Positions 35,128 to 44,258 of a DNA stretch of 64,000 bases are shown here, piece after piece. The position numbers and the translations under genes were made by a program. The stretch spans positions 1 to 64,000 of the forward strand of contig NZ_JBISHH010000004.1 of assembly GCF_045066735.1 (NCBI RefSeq), in the 5' to 3' direction. This DNA is from Algibacter sp045066735. Its GTDB lineage: Bacteria; Bacteroidota; Bacteroidia; Flavobacteriales; Flavobacteriaceae. Below the pieces are notes generated by a model that had not been told where the DNA came from, did no database searches, and saw only the letters and a program-made list of their open reading frames with translations. Positions within the stretch are counted from its first letter, which is position 1, and each line of letters starts with the position of its first letter.

Positions 35128-35204
35128 TTTTATATAAAATAATAAACGTTAACAGCCCTACTACACTGATGTGATATAGGAACTAAATATGATTTATAAT
35201 TATT

Positions 35205-35603
35205 TTATAATTGCCTTGGCGGCTGAAACAAGCCTTCTTGATTAAATGAAGATGAAGGTTCTTGGTAGAAGAAATTATGAGTTCTGAACTCTAAAACCTC
35301 TGGAGTTTTAAAGTCGTTTTTTGTATGATTTAGGACGAAAGCAGTAATAGAAGCCATGTGCGAGTGATGCTGAAATGGTAGCTGTTCGTGGTCTTCTTTT
35401 TCTTCTTCATGTACTTTATTATGCTCGGCTTTAGACTGTCCGTAATGCTTTGCAATGAAGGTGAAGAAATTATCGCCGTATTCCTTGTTATGGAATTGAG
35501 CGTGTTCAATAAGCTCATCTATTTGAGTAAAGTCACTAAAACATAGGCCAATACTTTGTATTAGAATAACAAAAGAGAATGATATGGAAAATAGTTTAAT
35601 CAC
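35205..35603 (-). CDS. His-rich small exported protein of the metal efflux operon
   Basis: The 132-residue protein starts at a GTG (35601-35603). It has a signal peptide (IKLFSISFSFVILIQSIGLCFS) and a His/Glu-rich segment (VHEEEKEDHEQLPFQHHSH) that can bind metal. It precedes the czcA fusion by 77 nt on the same strand. Similar short proteins with an EQLPF-type motif are often found before CzcA/CusA genes in Bacteroidota; a periplasmic metal-binding or sensing role is inferred. Confidence 0.7.
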   Translation of the reverse strand: MIKLFSISFSFVILIQSIGLCFSDFTQIDELIEHAQFHNKEYGDNFFTFIAKHYGQSKAEHNKVHEEEKEDHEQLPFQHHSHMASITAFVLNHTKNDFKTPEVLEFRTHNFFYQEPSSSFNQEGLFQPPRQL

Positions 35604-35608
35604 AAATA

Positions 35609-35616
35609 CAAAGATA
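35609..35616 (-). promoter_or_regulatory. -7 promoter element of the metal efflux operon
   Basis: On the minus strand TATCTTTG lies 5 nt upstream of the GTG start at 35603. As with the Fur-family gene the leader would be nearly absent. Confidence 0.5.
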
Positions 35617-35829
35617 GTTAAATAATCGAATTATTAACGAGCTCTTGATTTATACGAGTTAAAAATAGTTGTATGTAATATGATATTTAGTCCGTGTTTT
35701 GATGTTTAAGATTGCAATTGTTCGGGTTAACATCTTGTTTCAATCCATTAAAAATCAATTTTTTAACCCTCTACCTATTCCTAAAGCAAATTTTATCACG
35801 TTCATGCTGTTCATTAAATAATAATTATT

Positions 35830-35837
35830 TACTTTTG
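35830..35837 (+). promoter_or_regulatory. -7 promoter element of the TetR/ABC exporter operon
   Basis: TACTTTTG matches TAnnTTTG and directly abuts the palindrome at 35838-35853, 30 nt before the TetR start. Confidence 0.65.
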
Positions 35838-35853
35838 TTAACCAAATGGTTAA
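35838..35853. promoter_or_regulatory. Predicted TetR-family operator
   Basis: Perfect palindrome TTAACCA-AA-TGGTTAA (16 bp) between the -7 element and the start codon at 35868. A repressor bound here would block transcription start, so autoregulation of the whole exporter operon is likely. Confidence 0.75.
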
Positions 35854-35867
35854 ACTATATAGTTAAT

Positions 35868-36482
35868 ATGGCAAAAGCAAAAGATAAAAACACCGAAGAA
35901 TTAATATTAAACGCTGCAAAAAACGTGTTTCAATCTAAAGGAATGGATGGTGCAAGAATGCAAGAAATTGCAGATCATGCAGGTATAAATAAAGCGATGC
36001 TTCATTATTATTATAGAAGTAAGCAGCTGTTATTTGAGGCTGTTTTTAAAAATGCTTTTTCCTTATTGGCTCCACAATTAAATGCGGTTTTGAATGATGA
36101 TTCATCTATAGAGGATAAAGTGAGAAATTTTACGGCTAATTACATTTCATTTATTAGTCAGCATCCTTATTTACCAACTTTTGTTATTCAAGAACTTAAT
36201 AGAAATCCTGAGTTTATTTTAAATATGAAAGATAGTCAAGGTTTTCCAAATCTAAAAAAGTTTAAAAATCAGGTTAAAAACGAGGTGGACATGGGGCTTA
36301 TAAAACCAATTAGTGCAGAACAATTATTTATGAATATTATGTCATTAAACGTTTTTCCTTTTGTTGCCAGACCATTACTTATGGCATTTACAAGCACAGA
36401 TAATGATACCTATCAACAACTTCTAGATAACCGTAAAACAGAGGTTGCCGACTTCATTATCAATGCTATAAAGATCTCTTAA
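35868..36482 (+). CDS. TetR/AcrR family regulator of an ABC exporter operon
   Basis: I start at the ATG at 35868 (MAKAKDKNTEE, 204 residues) and not at the longer frame from 35712, because the promoter and operator lie inside the longer version. The N-terminal HTH (ILNAAKNVFQSKGMDGARMQ, then IADHAGINKAMLHYYYRSK) is intact; the C-terminal ligand domain (about 80-200) is helical. The following genes start 1 nt after its stop. The setting matches E. coli CecR (YbiH) with ybhGFSR, so it probably senses a toxic compound exported by the system. Confidence 0.92.
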   Translation: MAKAKDKNTEELILNAAKNVFQSKGMDGARMQEIADHAGINKAMLHYYYRSKQLLFEAVFKNAFSLLAPQLNAVLNDDSSIEDKVRNFTANYISFISQHPYLPTFVIQELNRNPEFILNMKDSQGFPNLKKFKNQVKNEVDMGLIKPISAEQLFMNIMSLNVFPFVARPLLMAFTSTDNDTYQQLLDNRKTEVADFIINAIKIS

Positions 36483-36483
36483 C

Positions 36484-37731
36484 ATGAAACATTTTATAGT
36501 TATTTTATACATTTTAACATATTATGCTAGTGTAGCGCAAGAACGCATCACTCTCAATGATTGTTATAATTTGGTAGATAAAAATTATCCTTTGGCAAAG
36601 CAATCACAGTTATTTAAAGTGCAGAATCAATTGGATGCAAAAGTGGTTTCTAACTCAAAATTACCACAGTTTAGTTTAGATGCGCAGGCAACCTATCAAT
36701 CTGATGTTATCGAAATTCCGATTCCGAGTTTAAATATTGAAGGTCAAAATAAAGATCAATATCGTGCTACATTTTCTGTTAATCAACTTATTTTTAATGG
36801 AGGTGCTACCGATGCTATTTTAAATGTAAAAGCAGCTGAGTTTAAAACGAAACAAAAACAAGTTGAAGTTAATTTATATCAATTGAAACAAAGGGTTAAC
36901 CAATTGTATTTCTCCGTTTTATTATCGCAAGAAACTCATGTTTTACTAGAAGCTAAACAAACTCACTTATTGTCTAAATTGAATGAAGTGCAAGCGGGTA
37001 TTAAATACGGTACTGTTTTACCAGCATCGGATCAAGTTCTTCAAGCGGAGTTATTAAAATTGAAACAGCAATTTAGAGAATTAGAAAGTAATAAAACTTT
37101 GTTGATAGAAACACTTTCGAGTATTATAGGCCAATCTTTAAGAACCGAAACAAGCTTTGAGAAACCATTAATAGAAACGGCTTTAAATACGAAATTGAAC
37201 CGGCCAGAACTCGAGCTGTTTCAATTTAAGCAAGAAGAAATAAAAAATAACGAAGTATTAATATCAAAGCAAAATTCACCAAAGCTGCTTGGTTTTGCTA
37301 CGGGTGGTTATGGTAATCCGGGATTAAATATGCTGGACAATTCGTTTCAGGCGTTTTATATTGTTGGTGTTAAATTAAACTGGAACGTATTCGATTGGAA
37401 TTCTAATAAAAAACAACGCGAATCTTTAGCGCTTAACAAAGATATTTTGGATACAGAAACCCAAACATTTAAGTTAAAAACAAATATAGAATTGAATGAG
37501 CAACAACATGAAATAGATAAAATTGAATACTTTATTATTTCAGATTTAGAAATTATTAATCTTAGAAAAGCCGTGTTACAATCGGCCGATTCACAACTTA
37601 AAAATGGTGTAATAACAGCTTCGGCTTATTTAACAGAACTCACAAATTTATACGAAGATGAAAATACGTTGGCTAAGCATAAAATTCAATTGCAACTAGC
37701 AAAGGCAAATTACAACATTATAAAAGGATAA
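36484..37731 (+). CDS. TolC-family outer-membrane efflux protein
   Basis: The 415-residue protein has a short signal peptide (KHFIVILYILTYYASVAQ) and two OEP repeats rich in heptads (ERITLNDCYNLVDKNYPLAKQ at the start; LNWNVFDWNSNKKQR in the second half). It supplies the outer-membrane channel of the exporter encoded downstream. The E. coli ybhGFSR operon has no dedicated channel gene, so its inclusion is a Bacteroidota feature. Confidence 0.9.
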   Translation: MKHFIVILYILTYYASVAQERITLNDCYNLVDKNYPLAKQSQLFKVQNQLDAKVVSNSKLPQFSLDAQATYQSDVIEIPIPSLNIEGQNKDQYRATFSVNQLIFNGGATDAILNVKAAEFKTKQKQVEVNLYQLKQRVNQLYFSVLLSQETHVLLEAKQTHLLSKLNEVQAGIKYGTVLPASDQVLQAELLKLKQQFRELESNKTLLIETLSSIIGQSLRTETSFEKPLIETALNTKLNRPELELFQFKQEEIKNNEVLISKQNSPKLLGFATGGYGNPGLNMLDNSFQAFYIVGVKLNWNVFDWNSNKKQRESLALNKDILDTETQTFKLKTNIELNEQQHEIDKIEYFIISDLEIINLRKAVLQSADSQLKNGVITASAYLTELTNLYEDENTLAKHKIQLQLAKANYNIIKG

Positions 37732-37744
37732 TAAACATTTCGAA

Positions 37745-38647
37745 ATGAAAAACTATAATGATATACTAGGCATAATGCTATTAGCTACTACCCTATTTTC
37801 TTGCGGAAATGATAACGGTAAAGCCGATGGATATGGAAATTTTGAAGCTACAGAAGTTATAATTTCTGCTGAAAATACAGGAAAATTAATGCAGTTTGAC
37901 CTCAATGAAGGAAACAAGTTAGAAAAAGGACAATGGATTGGTTATATCGATACCATTCCACTCTCATTAAAACGCGATCAATTAATTGTTTCTAAAGCTG
38001 TAATTAGTTCAAAGTCTAAAGGTGTATTATCTCAAATAGCGGTACTAAATTCAAGATTAAAAACAGCAAAAACAAATAAAACTCGTGCTGAAAATTTATT
38101 AAAAGAAAATGCGGGTACGCTAAAACAACTAGATGATGTTACAGGTGAAATAGATGTGATTAGAAATCAAATTAGAAGTGTAGAAATTCAAAATGCACCA
38201 GTTGTTAATGAATTGAAATCGATTGATATTCAGCTGAAACAAATAGATGACCAAATTCTAAAAAGTAAAATTCTAAATCCGATAAATGGAACGGTTTTAA
38301 CCAAATATGCCGAACCCAATGAGATTACCGCTTTTGGAAAACCGCTATACAAAATAGCTAATTTAAATACCATGGAATTACGCGTATATGTTAGTGAAAC
38401 GCAGCTCGATAATTTAAGGATTGGTCAAGAAGTTACTATAAAAATAGATGATGCAGAAGTCATGAAGTCTTACAAAGGAACCATGAGTTGGATAGCTGAT
38501 GAAGCAGAATTTACACCAAAAATTATTCAAACCAAAGAAGAACGTGTGGCTTTAGTATACGCTGTAAAAATTAAAGTTAATAATGATGGTGGCTTAAAAA
38601 TTGGAATGCCTGCAGAGCTGTGGATCAATAACGAAAATAACAATTGA
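37745..38647 (+). CDS. HlyD/YbhG-family periplasmic adaptor lipoprotein
   Basis: The 300-residue protein has a lipobox leader (TTLFSC), a lipoyl/biotinyl-like domain, a coiled-coil hairpin (about 85-165) and a beta-barrel region (LRIGQEVTIKI; LKIGMPAELWI). It should link the ABC permeases to the TolC channel. Gap of 13 nt after the channel gene. Confidence 0.9.
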   Translation: MKNYNDILGIMLLATTLFSCGNDNGKADGYGNFEATEVIISAENTGKLMQFDLNEGNKLEKGQWIGYIDTIPLSLKRDQLIVSKAVISSKSKGVLSQIAVLNSRLKTAKTNKTRAENLLKENAGTLKQLDDVTGEIDVIRNQIRSVEIQNAPVVNELKSIDIQLKQIDDQILKSKILNPINGTVLTKYAEPNEITAFGKPLYKIANLNTMELRVYVSETQLDNLRIGQEVTIKIDDAEVMKSYKGTMSWIADEAEFTPKIIQTKEERVALVYAVKIKVNNDGGLKIGMPAELWINNENNN

Positions 38648-38681
38648 GATAATAGAATATTAATTATTTAAATAGAATAAA

Positions 38682-39140
38682 ATGGATAAACATAATTATA
38701 ACGTCAATTTAAATTGGACAGAAGGTCGAAAAGGACAAATATGCTCTCCAGAACTAAAAAATAACGAATCAAACAAAGTAAATTGTATAGAAGTTGCAAC
38801 ACCACCAGAATTCCCTGGAGGCGTTCCAAATATTTGGTCTCCAGAACATTTGTTTACAGCAGCCATTAGTAGCTGTTTAATGACCACTTTTTTGGCAATT
38901 GCAGAGTTTTCAAAACTTGATTTTGTAAGTTTTAAATGTGAAGCAAAGGGTGTTTTAGAAAAAATAGAAGGCAAATTTGTAATGAGTGAAGTTTTATTAT
39001 TTCCAGAAGTTGTAATTACAGATGAATCAAAACGTGACCGCACAGAGCGTGTTGTGGAAAAAGCTGAAAAAGCCTGTTTAATTTCTAATTCTGTTAATTC
39101 AAAAATTACAATGAAGATTACAATAATTATTCAAAAATAA
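38682..39140 (+). CDS. OsmC/Ohr-family protein
   Basis: The 152-residue protein has the OsmC form with the two redox cysteines, Cys65 (AAISSCLMTTF) and Cys132 (EKAEKACLIS), and PGGVPNIWSPEHLF before the first. OsmC proteins reduce organic hydroperoxides with dithiol help. It sits inside an exporter operon (34 nt after the adaptor gene, 6 nt before the ATPase gene), so an organic peroxide or electrophile may be the inducer or cargo; this is inference. Confidence 0.9.
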   Translation: MDKHNYNVNLNWTEGRKGQICSPELKNNESNKVNCIEVATPPEFPGGVPNIWSPEHLFTAAISSCLMTTFLAIAEFSKLDFVSFKCEAKGVLEKIEGKFVMSEVLLFPEVVITDESKRDRTERVVEKAEKACLISNSVNSKITMKITIIIQK

Positions 39141-39146
39141 TTCAAA

Positions 39147-40049
39147 GTGAGTATCACTGTTTCCAACATATCGAAAGCGTATAAGGGCATTAAAGCTTTA
39201 GAAAATATTTCTTTTGAGGTAAAATCAGGCGAAATTTTTGGGCTTATTGGCCCCGATGGTGCGGGTAAAACAACCTTATTTAGAATTTTAACCACGCTCC
39301 TATTTCCTGAACAAGGTGTAGCAAGTGTTGCTGGATATGATGTGATAACAGATTATAAAAAGATAAGACATAGTGTTGGTTACATGCCTGGCAAGTTTTC
39401 TTTATATCAAGATTTAACCATCGAAGAAAATTTAAACTTCTTTGCTACTATTTTCGGCACTACTATGGAAGCCAATTACGATTTGATAAAAGAAATTTAT
39501 GTACAAATCGAACCTTTTAAAAAGCGTCGTGCTGGAAAACTTTCTGGTGGAATGAAACAAAAATTAGCGTTATGTTGTGCGCTCATCCATAAGCCAAAAG
39601 TGTTGTTTTTGGATGAACCCACCACTGGTGTAGATCCCGTTTCAAGAAAAGAATTCTGGGAAATGCTTAAACGTTTACAGCAAAAAGGTATTACCATTTT
39701 AGTGTCTACGCCTTACATGGATGAGGCTGAACTTTGTGATAGAATTGCACTTATTCAAGATGGTAAAATTTTACAAATCGATACACCTCAAGCCATTGTA
39801 AAGCACTATCCCAAACCAATTTTTAATGTGGGCGCAAATAATATGTATCAATTAATAGAGAGTTTAAATGCTTATAAATTTAGGCATAGTGTATATCCTT
39901 TCGGTGAGTTTGTACATTACACAGATAGTAGAACCGACTTTAATCCTGAAGATTTAAAAGCATATTTAGAATCTAAAAATCTAACTAACCTTTACATAAA
40001 AAAAACAGTAGCCACTATTGAAGATACCTTTATGGAATTAGCAAAATAA
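39147..40049 (+). CDS. ABC exporter ATP-binding protein 1 (N-terminal half of YbhF type)
   Basis: The 300-residue ATPase uses a GTG start (39147-39149). Walker A GPDGAGKTT, signature LSGGMKQKLAL and Walker B VLFLDEPTTGVD are intact. After the ATPase domain a C-terminal tail of about 80 residues (PIFNVGANNMYQLIESL) is present. In E. coli YbhF two ATPase domains are fused; here they are separate genes whose stop and start overlap (TAATG). Confidence 0.9.
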   Translation: MSITVSNISKAYKGIKALENISFEVKSGEIFGLIGPDGAGKTTLFRILTTLLFPEQGVASVAGYDVITDYKKIRHSVGYMPGKFSLYQDLTIEENLNFFATIFGTTMEANYDLIKEIYVQIEPFKKRRAGKLSGGMKQKLALCCALIHKPKVLFLDEPTTGVDPVSRKEFWEMLKRLQQKGITILVSTPYMDEAELCDRIALIQDGKILQIDTPQAIVKHYPKPIFNVGANNMYQLIESLNAYKFRHSVYPFGEFVHYTDSRTDFNPEDLKAYLESKNLTNLYIKKTVATIEDTFMELAK

Positions 40050-40777
40050 TGAGTAATAACAAAGTAATACAAGTAGAAGGATTAACTAAAACGTTTGGCG
40101 ATTTTACAGCTGTAAACACCATTACTTTTGAGGTTGAAAAAGGTGAGATATTCGGTTTTTTAGGTGCTAATGGCGCAGGAAAAACTACAGCCATGAAAAT
40201 GCTTATAGGTATTTCTAAGCCAACATCTGGTAAAGCCAACGTTGCTGGTTTTGATGTTTTTACACAAGCAGAAAACATCAAAAAAAACATTGGTTACATG
40301 AGCCAGAAATTTGCTTTGTATGATGATTTAACGGTTAAGGAAAACATTACCTTCTTTGGCGGTATTTATGGATTGTCTAGAAAGCAAATTAAAGAAAAAT
40401 CGAATGCGCTAATTATAGAATTAGGACTAGAAGATGTCGCTAACAAACTAGTTGGAGCATTACCATTGGGATGGAAGCAAAAACTATCGTTTTCGGTATC
40501 ATTAATTCACAATCCAAAAATTGTGTTTTTAGATGAGCCAACGGGTGGTGTTGACCCTATTACAAGACGCCAATTTTGGGAACTTATTTACAAAGCTTCC
40601 CATAACGGCACTACAGTTTTTGTTACCACTCATTACATGGACGAAGCTGAATATTGTGATAGAGTATCTATTATGGTAAACGGAAAAATAGAAGCTTTAG
40701 ATACGCCAAAGAAATTAAAAGCGCTATTTAATGTTTCTAATATGAACGATGTGTTTTTAAAACTGGCAAGAGGATGA
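40049..40777 (+). CDS. ABC exporter ATP-binding protein 2 (C-terminal half of YbhF type)
   Basis: The 242-residue ATPase has Walker A GANGAGKTT and Walker B IVFLDEPTGGVD, but the signature is LPLGWKQKLSF in place of LSGGQ. The same change is found in the second half of YbhF, so it is a family trait, not decay. One composite ATP site probably works poorly or differently. The gene overlaps the upstream gene by 1 nt and the permease gene by 4 nt (ATGA). Confidence 0.9.
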   Translation: MSNNKVIQVEGLTKTFGDFTAVNTITFEVEKGEIFGFLGANGAGKTTAMKMLIGISKPTSGKANVAGFDVFTQAENIKKNIGYMSQKFALYDDLTVKENITFFGGIYGLSRKQIKEKSNALIIELGLEDVANKLVGALPLGWKQKLSFSVSLIHNPKIVFLDEPTGGVDPITRRQFWELIYKASHNGTTVFVTTHYMDEAEYCDRVSIMVNGKIEALDTPKKLKALFNVSNMNDVFLKLARG

Positions 40778-41880
40778 AACGGTTTGTAGGTTTTATAAAA
40801 AAAGAATTCTATCATATCTTTAGAGATAAACGTTCGTTGTTTATTCTTTTTGGAATGCCTATTGCCCAAATTATGCTATTTGGTTTCGCTATAACTAATG
40901 AAATCAATAATGTAGATATTGCCATTCTAGATCATTCAAAAGATGCCACAACAGAGGAAATTATAAATAAAATAGCGGCATCTAAATATTTTAGTATAAA
41001 ACAAATTATTGAAAAAGAATCTGATATTGAAACCATTTTTAAAAAAGGAAAAGTAAAAGCGGTTTTAAACTTCGAAAAAGATTTTAGTAGAAATCTAATT
41101 AAAGAGCGGCAAGCAACTATTCAAATTATTACAGATGCTACAGACCCCAATACGGCAAATACTATTAGTAATTTTGTGAATGCTATTCTTCAAAAATATC
41201 AAAAAGATTTAAATAAGGATATTGAAATAGCATATCAAATTGTACCCGAATCACGTATGGTTTATAATCCGGAATTAAAGAGCGTCTATATGTTTGTACC
41301 CGGTGTAATGACTATTATTTTAATGTTAGTTTCTGCCATGATGACGTCTATTTCCATAACAAGAGAAAAGGAATTAGGAACCATGGAAATTTTGTTGGTA
41401 TCGCCAATAAAACCCATTCAGGTTATTGTAGGGAAAGTGTTTCCGTATATTTTTTTATCTATAATTAATGCCATAGTAATAGTTTTATTAAGTGTTTTTG
41501 TTTTTAACATGCCAATTCAAGGTAGCTTATTTTTATTAGCTACGGAGAGCATTTTATTCATTATTACGGCACTAGCTTTGGGTATTTTAATCTCAACAAT
41601 TTCAGCAACACAGCAAACAGCCATGATGATTTCTTTAATGGGACTTATGCTGCCAGTAATTTTATTATCAGGTTTTATTTTTCCTATTTCAAGTATGCCT
41701 TTACCCCTTCAAATTATTAGTAACATTGTTCCCGCTAAGTGGTTTATTATTATTATTAAAGGCATTATGCTAAAAGGTGTCGGGCTTCAGTTTATATGGA
41801 AAGAAACCCTTATTTTATGCGGTATGACGGTATTTTTTATTGTATTGAGTGTAAAGAAATATAAAATTAGATTGGAGTAA
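40774..41880 (+). CDS. ABC-2 type permease 1 (YbhS-like)
   Basis: The 368-residue protein has an N-terminal helix (IEKESDIETIFKKGK follows in the periplasmic domain), a large periplasmic domain (about 45-165), and five C-terminal helices with the ABC-2 hallmark TSISITREKELGTMEILLVSP split around the elbow helix. It starts within the ATPase gene (ATGA overlap). With the next permease it should form a heterodimeric channel. Confidence 0.9.
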   Translation: MKRFVGFIKKEFYHIFRDKRSLFILFGMPIAQIMLFGFAITNEINNVDIAILDHSKDATTEEIINKIAASKYFSIKQIIEKESDIETIFKKGKVKAVLNFEKDFSRNLIKERQATIQIITDATDPNTANTISNFVNAILQKYQKDLNKDIEIAYQIVPESRMVYNPELKSVYMFVPGVMTIILMLVSAMMTSISITREKELGTMEILLVSPIKPIQVIVGKVFPYIFLSIINAIVIVLLSVFVFNMPIQGSLFLLATESILFIITALALGILISTISATQQTAMMISLMGLMLPVILLSGFIFPISSMPLPLQIISNIVPAKWFIIIIKGIMLKGVGLQFIWKETLILCGMTVFFIVLSVKKYKIRLE

Positions 41881-41986
41881 AATAGTTTTCAGTTCATTTT
41901 ACACATTCAGAAAATATTTGTGTATGTGTTGCTAAAAAACTTAAAGTTATAACTAAAAAGAGATTCTTGCTTTCGCAGGACGTTAT

Positions 41987-43108
41987 ATGAAAACAATATT
42001 ATACATTATACAAAAAGAGTTTAAGCAAATCTTTAGGAATAAAGGCATGCTTCCTATCATTTTTGTATTACCATTAGTCCAATTAATTATTCTTTCTAAT
42101 GCGGCAACATTTGAGGTTCAGCATATTAAATTCGGTTATATTGATAACGATCGCACATCAACATCACGAGCACTAATAGAGCGCTTTAATGCGTCGACAT
42201 ATTTTGATGTATTAACTCATTTTTCTTCTGAAAACATTGCAAGCTCCGAAATGCTTAAAGGAAACGTAGATGTTGTTTTAGAAATTCCCACCCATTTTGA
42301 ACGCGATTTACAAAAAGAAAAACACAGCGCCTTAGGTGTTACTATTAATGCCATTGATGGTGCAGCTGCTGGAGTTGAAAATGTGTATGTTACTCAAATA
42401 ATACAACGTTTTAATCAAGAGATAAAAGTAGATTTATCACAAGTATTCAATCAACAAGTTCGGCCAATAAGTATTGAAACTATACCTTTGTTTTGGTATA
42501 ACGAAACGTTAAATTATAAAACCTTTATGGTTCCGGGTATATTGGTTTTACTTGTAACCATGATTACTTTATTTCTATCAGGAATGAATATTGTTAGAGA
42601 AAAAGAAATTGGTACTTTAGAACAAATTAATGTAACTCCCATTAAAAAAAGTCAGTTTATCATCGGTAAGCTTTTTCCTTTTTGGGTGATAGGCATGGGT
42701 TTATTAACCGTTGGCTTAACCATAGCTAAACTTATTTTTAATGTGCCAATGTTAGGAAGCTTACCCCTAATGTATTTGTACACCTCGGTTTATATTTTAG
42801 TTATTTTAGGAATAGGTTTATTTATTTCTAATTTTACAGACACGCAGCAACAAGCTATGTTTATTGCTTGGTTTTTTACGGTTATTTTTATTTTAATGAG
42901 TGGCTTATTTACGCCTATTGAAAGTATGCCAAAATGGGCTCAAATTGTTACAGAGTTCAACCCGATAAAATATTTTGTAGAAGTCATGCGCATGGTGATG
43001 TTAAAAGGCTCTGGATTTACGGATATTTTGCCACAACTATCAAAAACAATACTTTATGCTTTTATAATGAATGGTTTAGCGGTTTGGAGCTATAAAAAAA
43101 CAAATTAA
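41987..43108 (+). CDS. ABC-2 type permease 2 (YbhR-like)
   Basis: The 373-residue protein is built like permease 1: N-terminal helix, periplasmic domain, five C-terminal helices with MNIVREKEIGTLEQINVTP. It lies 106 nt after permease 1 with no terminator-like hairpin in the gap, so it is probably the last gene of the operon. Confidence 0.9.
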   Translation: MKTILYIIQKEFKQIFRNKGMLPIIFVLPLVQLIILSNAATFEVQHIKFGYIDNDRTSTSRALIERFNASTYFDVLTHFSSENIASSEMLKGNVDVVLEIPTHFERDLQKEKHSALGVTINAIDGAAAGVENVYVTQIIQRFNQEIKVDLSQVFNQQVRPISIETIPLFWYNETLNYKTFMVPGILVLLVTMITLFLSGMNIVREKEIGTLEQINVTPIKKSQFIIGKLFPFWVIGMGLLTVGLTIAKLIFNVPMLGSLPLMYLYTSVYILVILGIGLFISNFTDTQQQAMFIAWFFTVIFILMSGLFTPIESMPKWAQIVTEFNPIKYFVEVMRMVMLKGSGFTDILPQLSKTILYAFIMNGLAVWSYKKTN

Positions 43109-43286
43109 TGCTATTGTTTATTTTAATGGGGAAACATAAGGCAAACAATTCTTGAGAGCGCGATTATTTTTTATGTTTGTCATAAATTGAATATACTGTA
43201 AAAGGACTAAAGTTTTTTCAAATACGCGATTCTCAGCGAACCTTAAAAATTGATGTTTTTATTAAAAAAATAAAACCTAGGAATCT

Positions 43287-44255
43287 TTATTTCAAAATAA
43301 GTGTTCGTGCCATTTTTAAAAGTAACTTTTTTTCTTCAATCGATCTTTTTAAAGGCAATTGAGCTAAACCAATTAATCTGCGCATAATTTCTATTCCGGC
43401 AACTTTGGCAAGCAAATTACCGTTCAAGAATTTTGGATATCTATTTTTTATGGTTTCTAAACAATCGATGTTCATGGTGATTATAATAGTATGTGCGGCC
43501 ATAACGCCAATATCAAATTCGGCAAAACCCATAAAACTGAATTCTGGATCTATTACATACGTATGCTTTTCCTTCGTCATCCAACTTCCAGGATAATAAT
43601 CGCCGTGTAAAAGTGTATCACCTTTAGATAAGTATTGCTCGCCAACTTTTGCAATCTCTGTTTTTAATGGGGTATCATTTCTGTAAATTAAAGCCAGTTC
43701 CTGAAGTCCGTTTTGAATGGTATCTAAATGAAAATCGCTATCCTTTAAAAAAGGCAAAACAAAAATGTGTTGATGGTTAAGTAAGCGCAAGTCCATATTT
43801 TCAGGATATGCTGTAGGTTTAGATTTATGAATTTCCACAGCAATATCTATAAGTTCATGCAATTGAGAGCTGTCCAAAGTTTTATCATCATAGAGATACG
43901 ACATATCTTTGCAATCGCCTAAATCTTCCAAAATAAGCAAATAATTATCTGCATTATAAGCTAATATTTTAGGAATATGTGGCGCAATAACCTTATTAGT
44001 AACCGCTTTATAAAACTGAAATTCCACATCGATACGCTCAATAGGTGCCGTAATATCTTGATATTTTTGAACAAACGGACGCGATTGTTTTACAATAAAA
44101 GACCGCGTATTGGTACGGATTCTAAGCACTACATTCATGTTGCCCTCACCCGGTTTTTCTATAGAAAGAATGCGTTCTTGGTTTAGGTCTAAAAACTCCA
44201 AGGTATTTAAACACATTTCAAAATCTAAAATGGAACTATTAACATCTAAATACAT
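43287..44255 (-). CDS. Phosphotransferase of the methylthioribose-kinase type
   Basis: The 322-residue protein has GEGNMNVVLRI (nucleotide loop), FIVKQSRPFVQKY (Lys for ATP), catalytic-loop LLHGDYYPGSWM and metal-loop VIDPEFSFMGFAEFDIG. This matches the choline/aminoglycoside kinase fold and specifically MtnK (GEGNMN, HGD-GS, DPEF). It would phosphorylate a ribose-type sugar at O1. The gene starts 3 nt after the stop of a nucleoside hydrolase gene, a setting consistent with hydrolysis of a nucleoside (perhaps methylthioadenosine) followed by phosphorylation of the sugar. Confidence 0.75.
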   Translation of the reverse strand: MYLDVNSSILDFEMCLNTLEFLDLNQERILSIEKPGEGNMNVVLRIRTNTRSFIVKQSRPFVQKYQDITAPIERIDVEFQFYKAVTNKVIAPHIPKILAYNADNYLLILEDLGDCKDMSYLYDDKTLDSSQLHELIDIAVEIHKSKPTAYPENMDLRLLNHQHIFVLPFLKDSDFHLDTIQNGLQELALIYRNDTPLKTEIAKVGEQYLSKGDTLLHGDYYPGSWMTKEKHTYVIDPEFSFMGFAEFDIGVMAAHTIIITMNIDCLETIKNRYPKFLNGNLLAKVAGIEIMRRLIGLAQLPLKRSIEEKKLLLKMARTLILK

Positions 44256-44258
44256 AGG

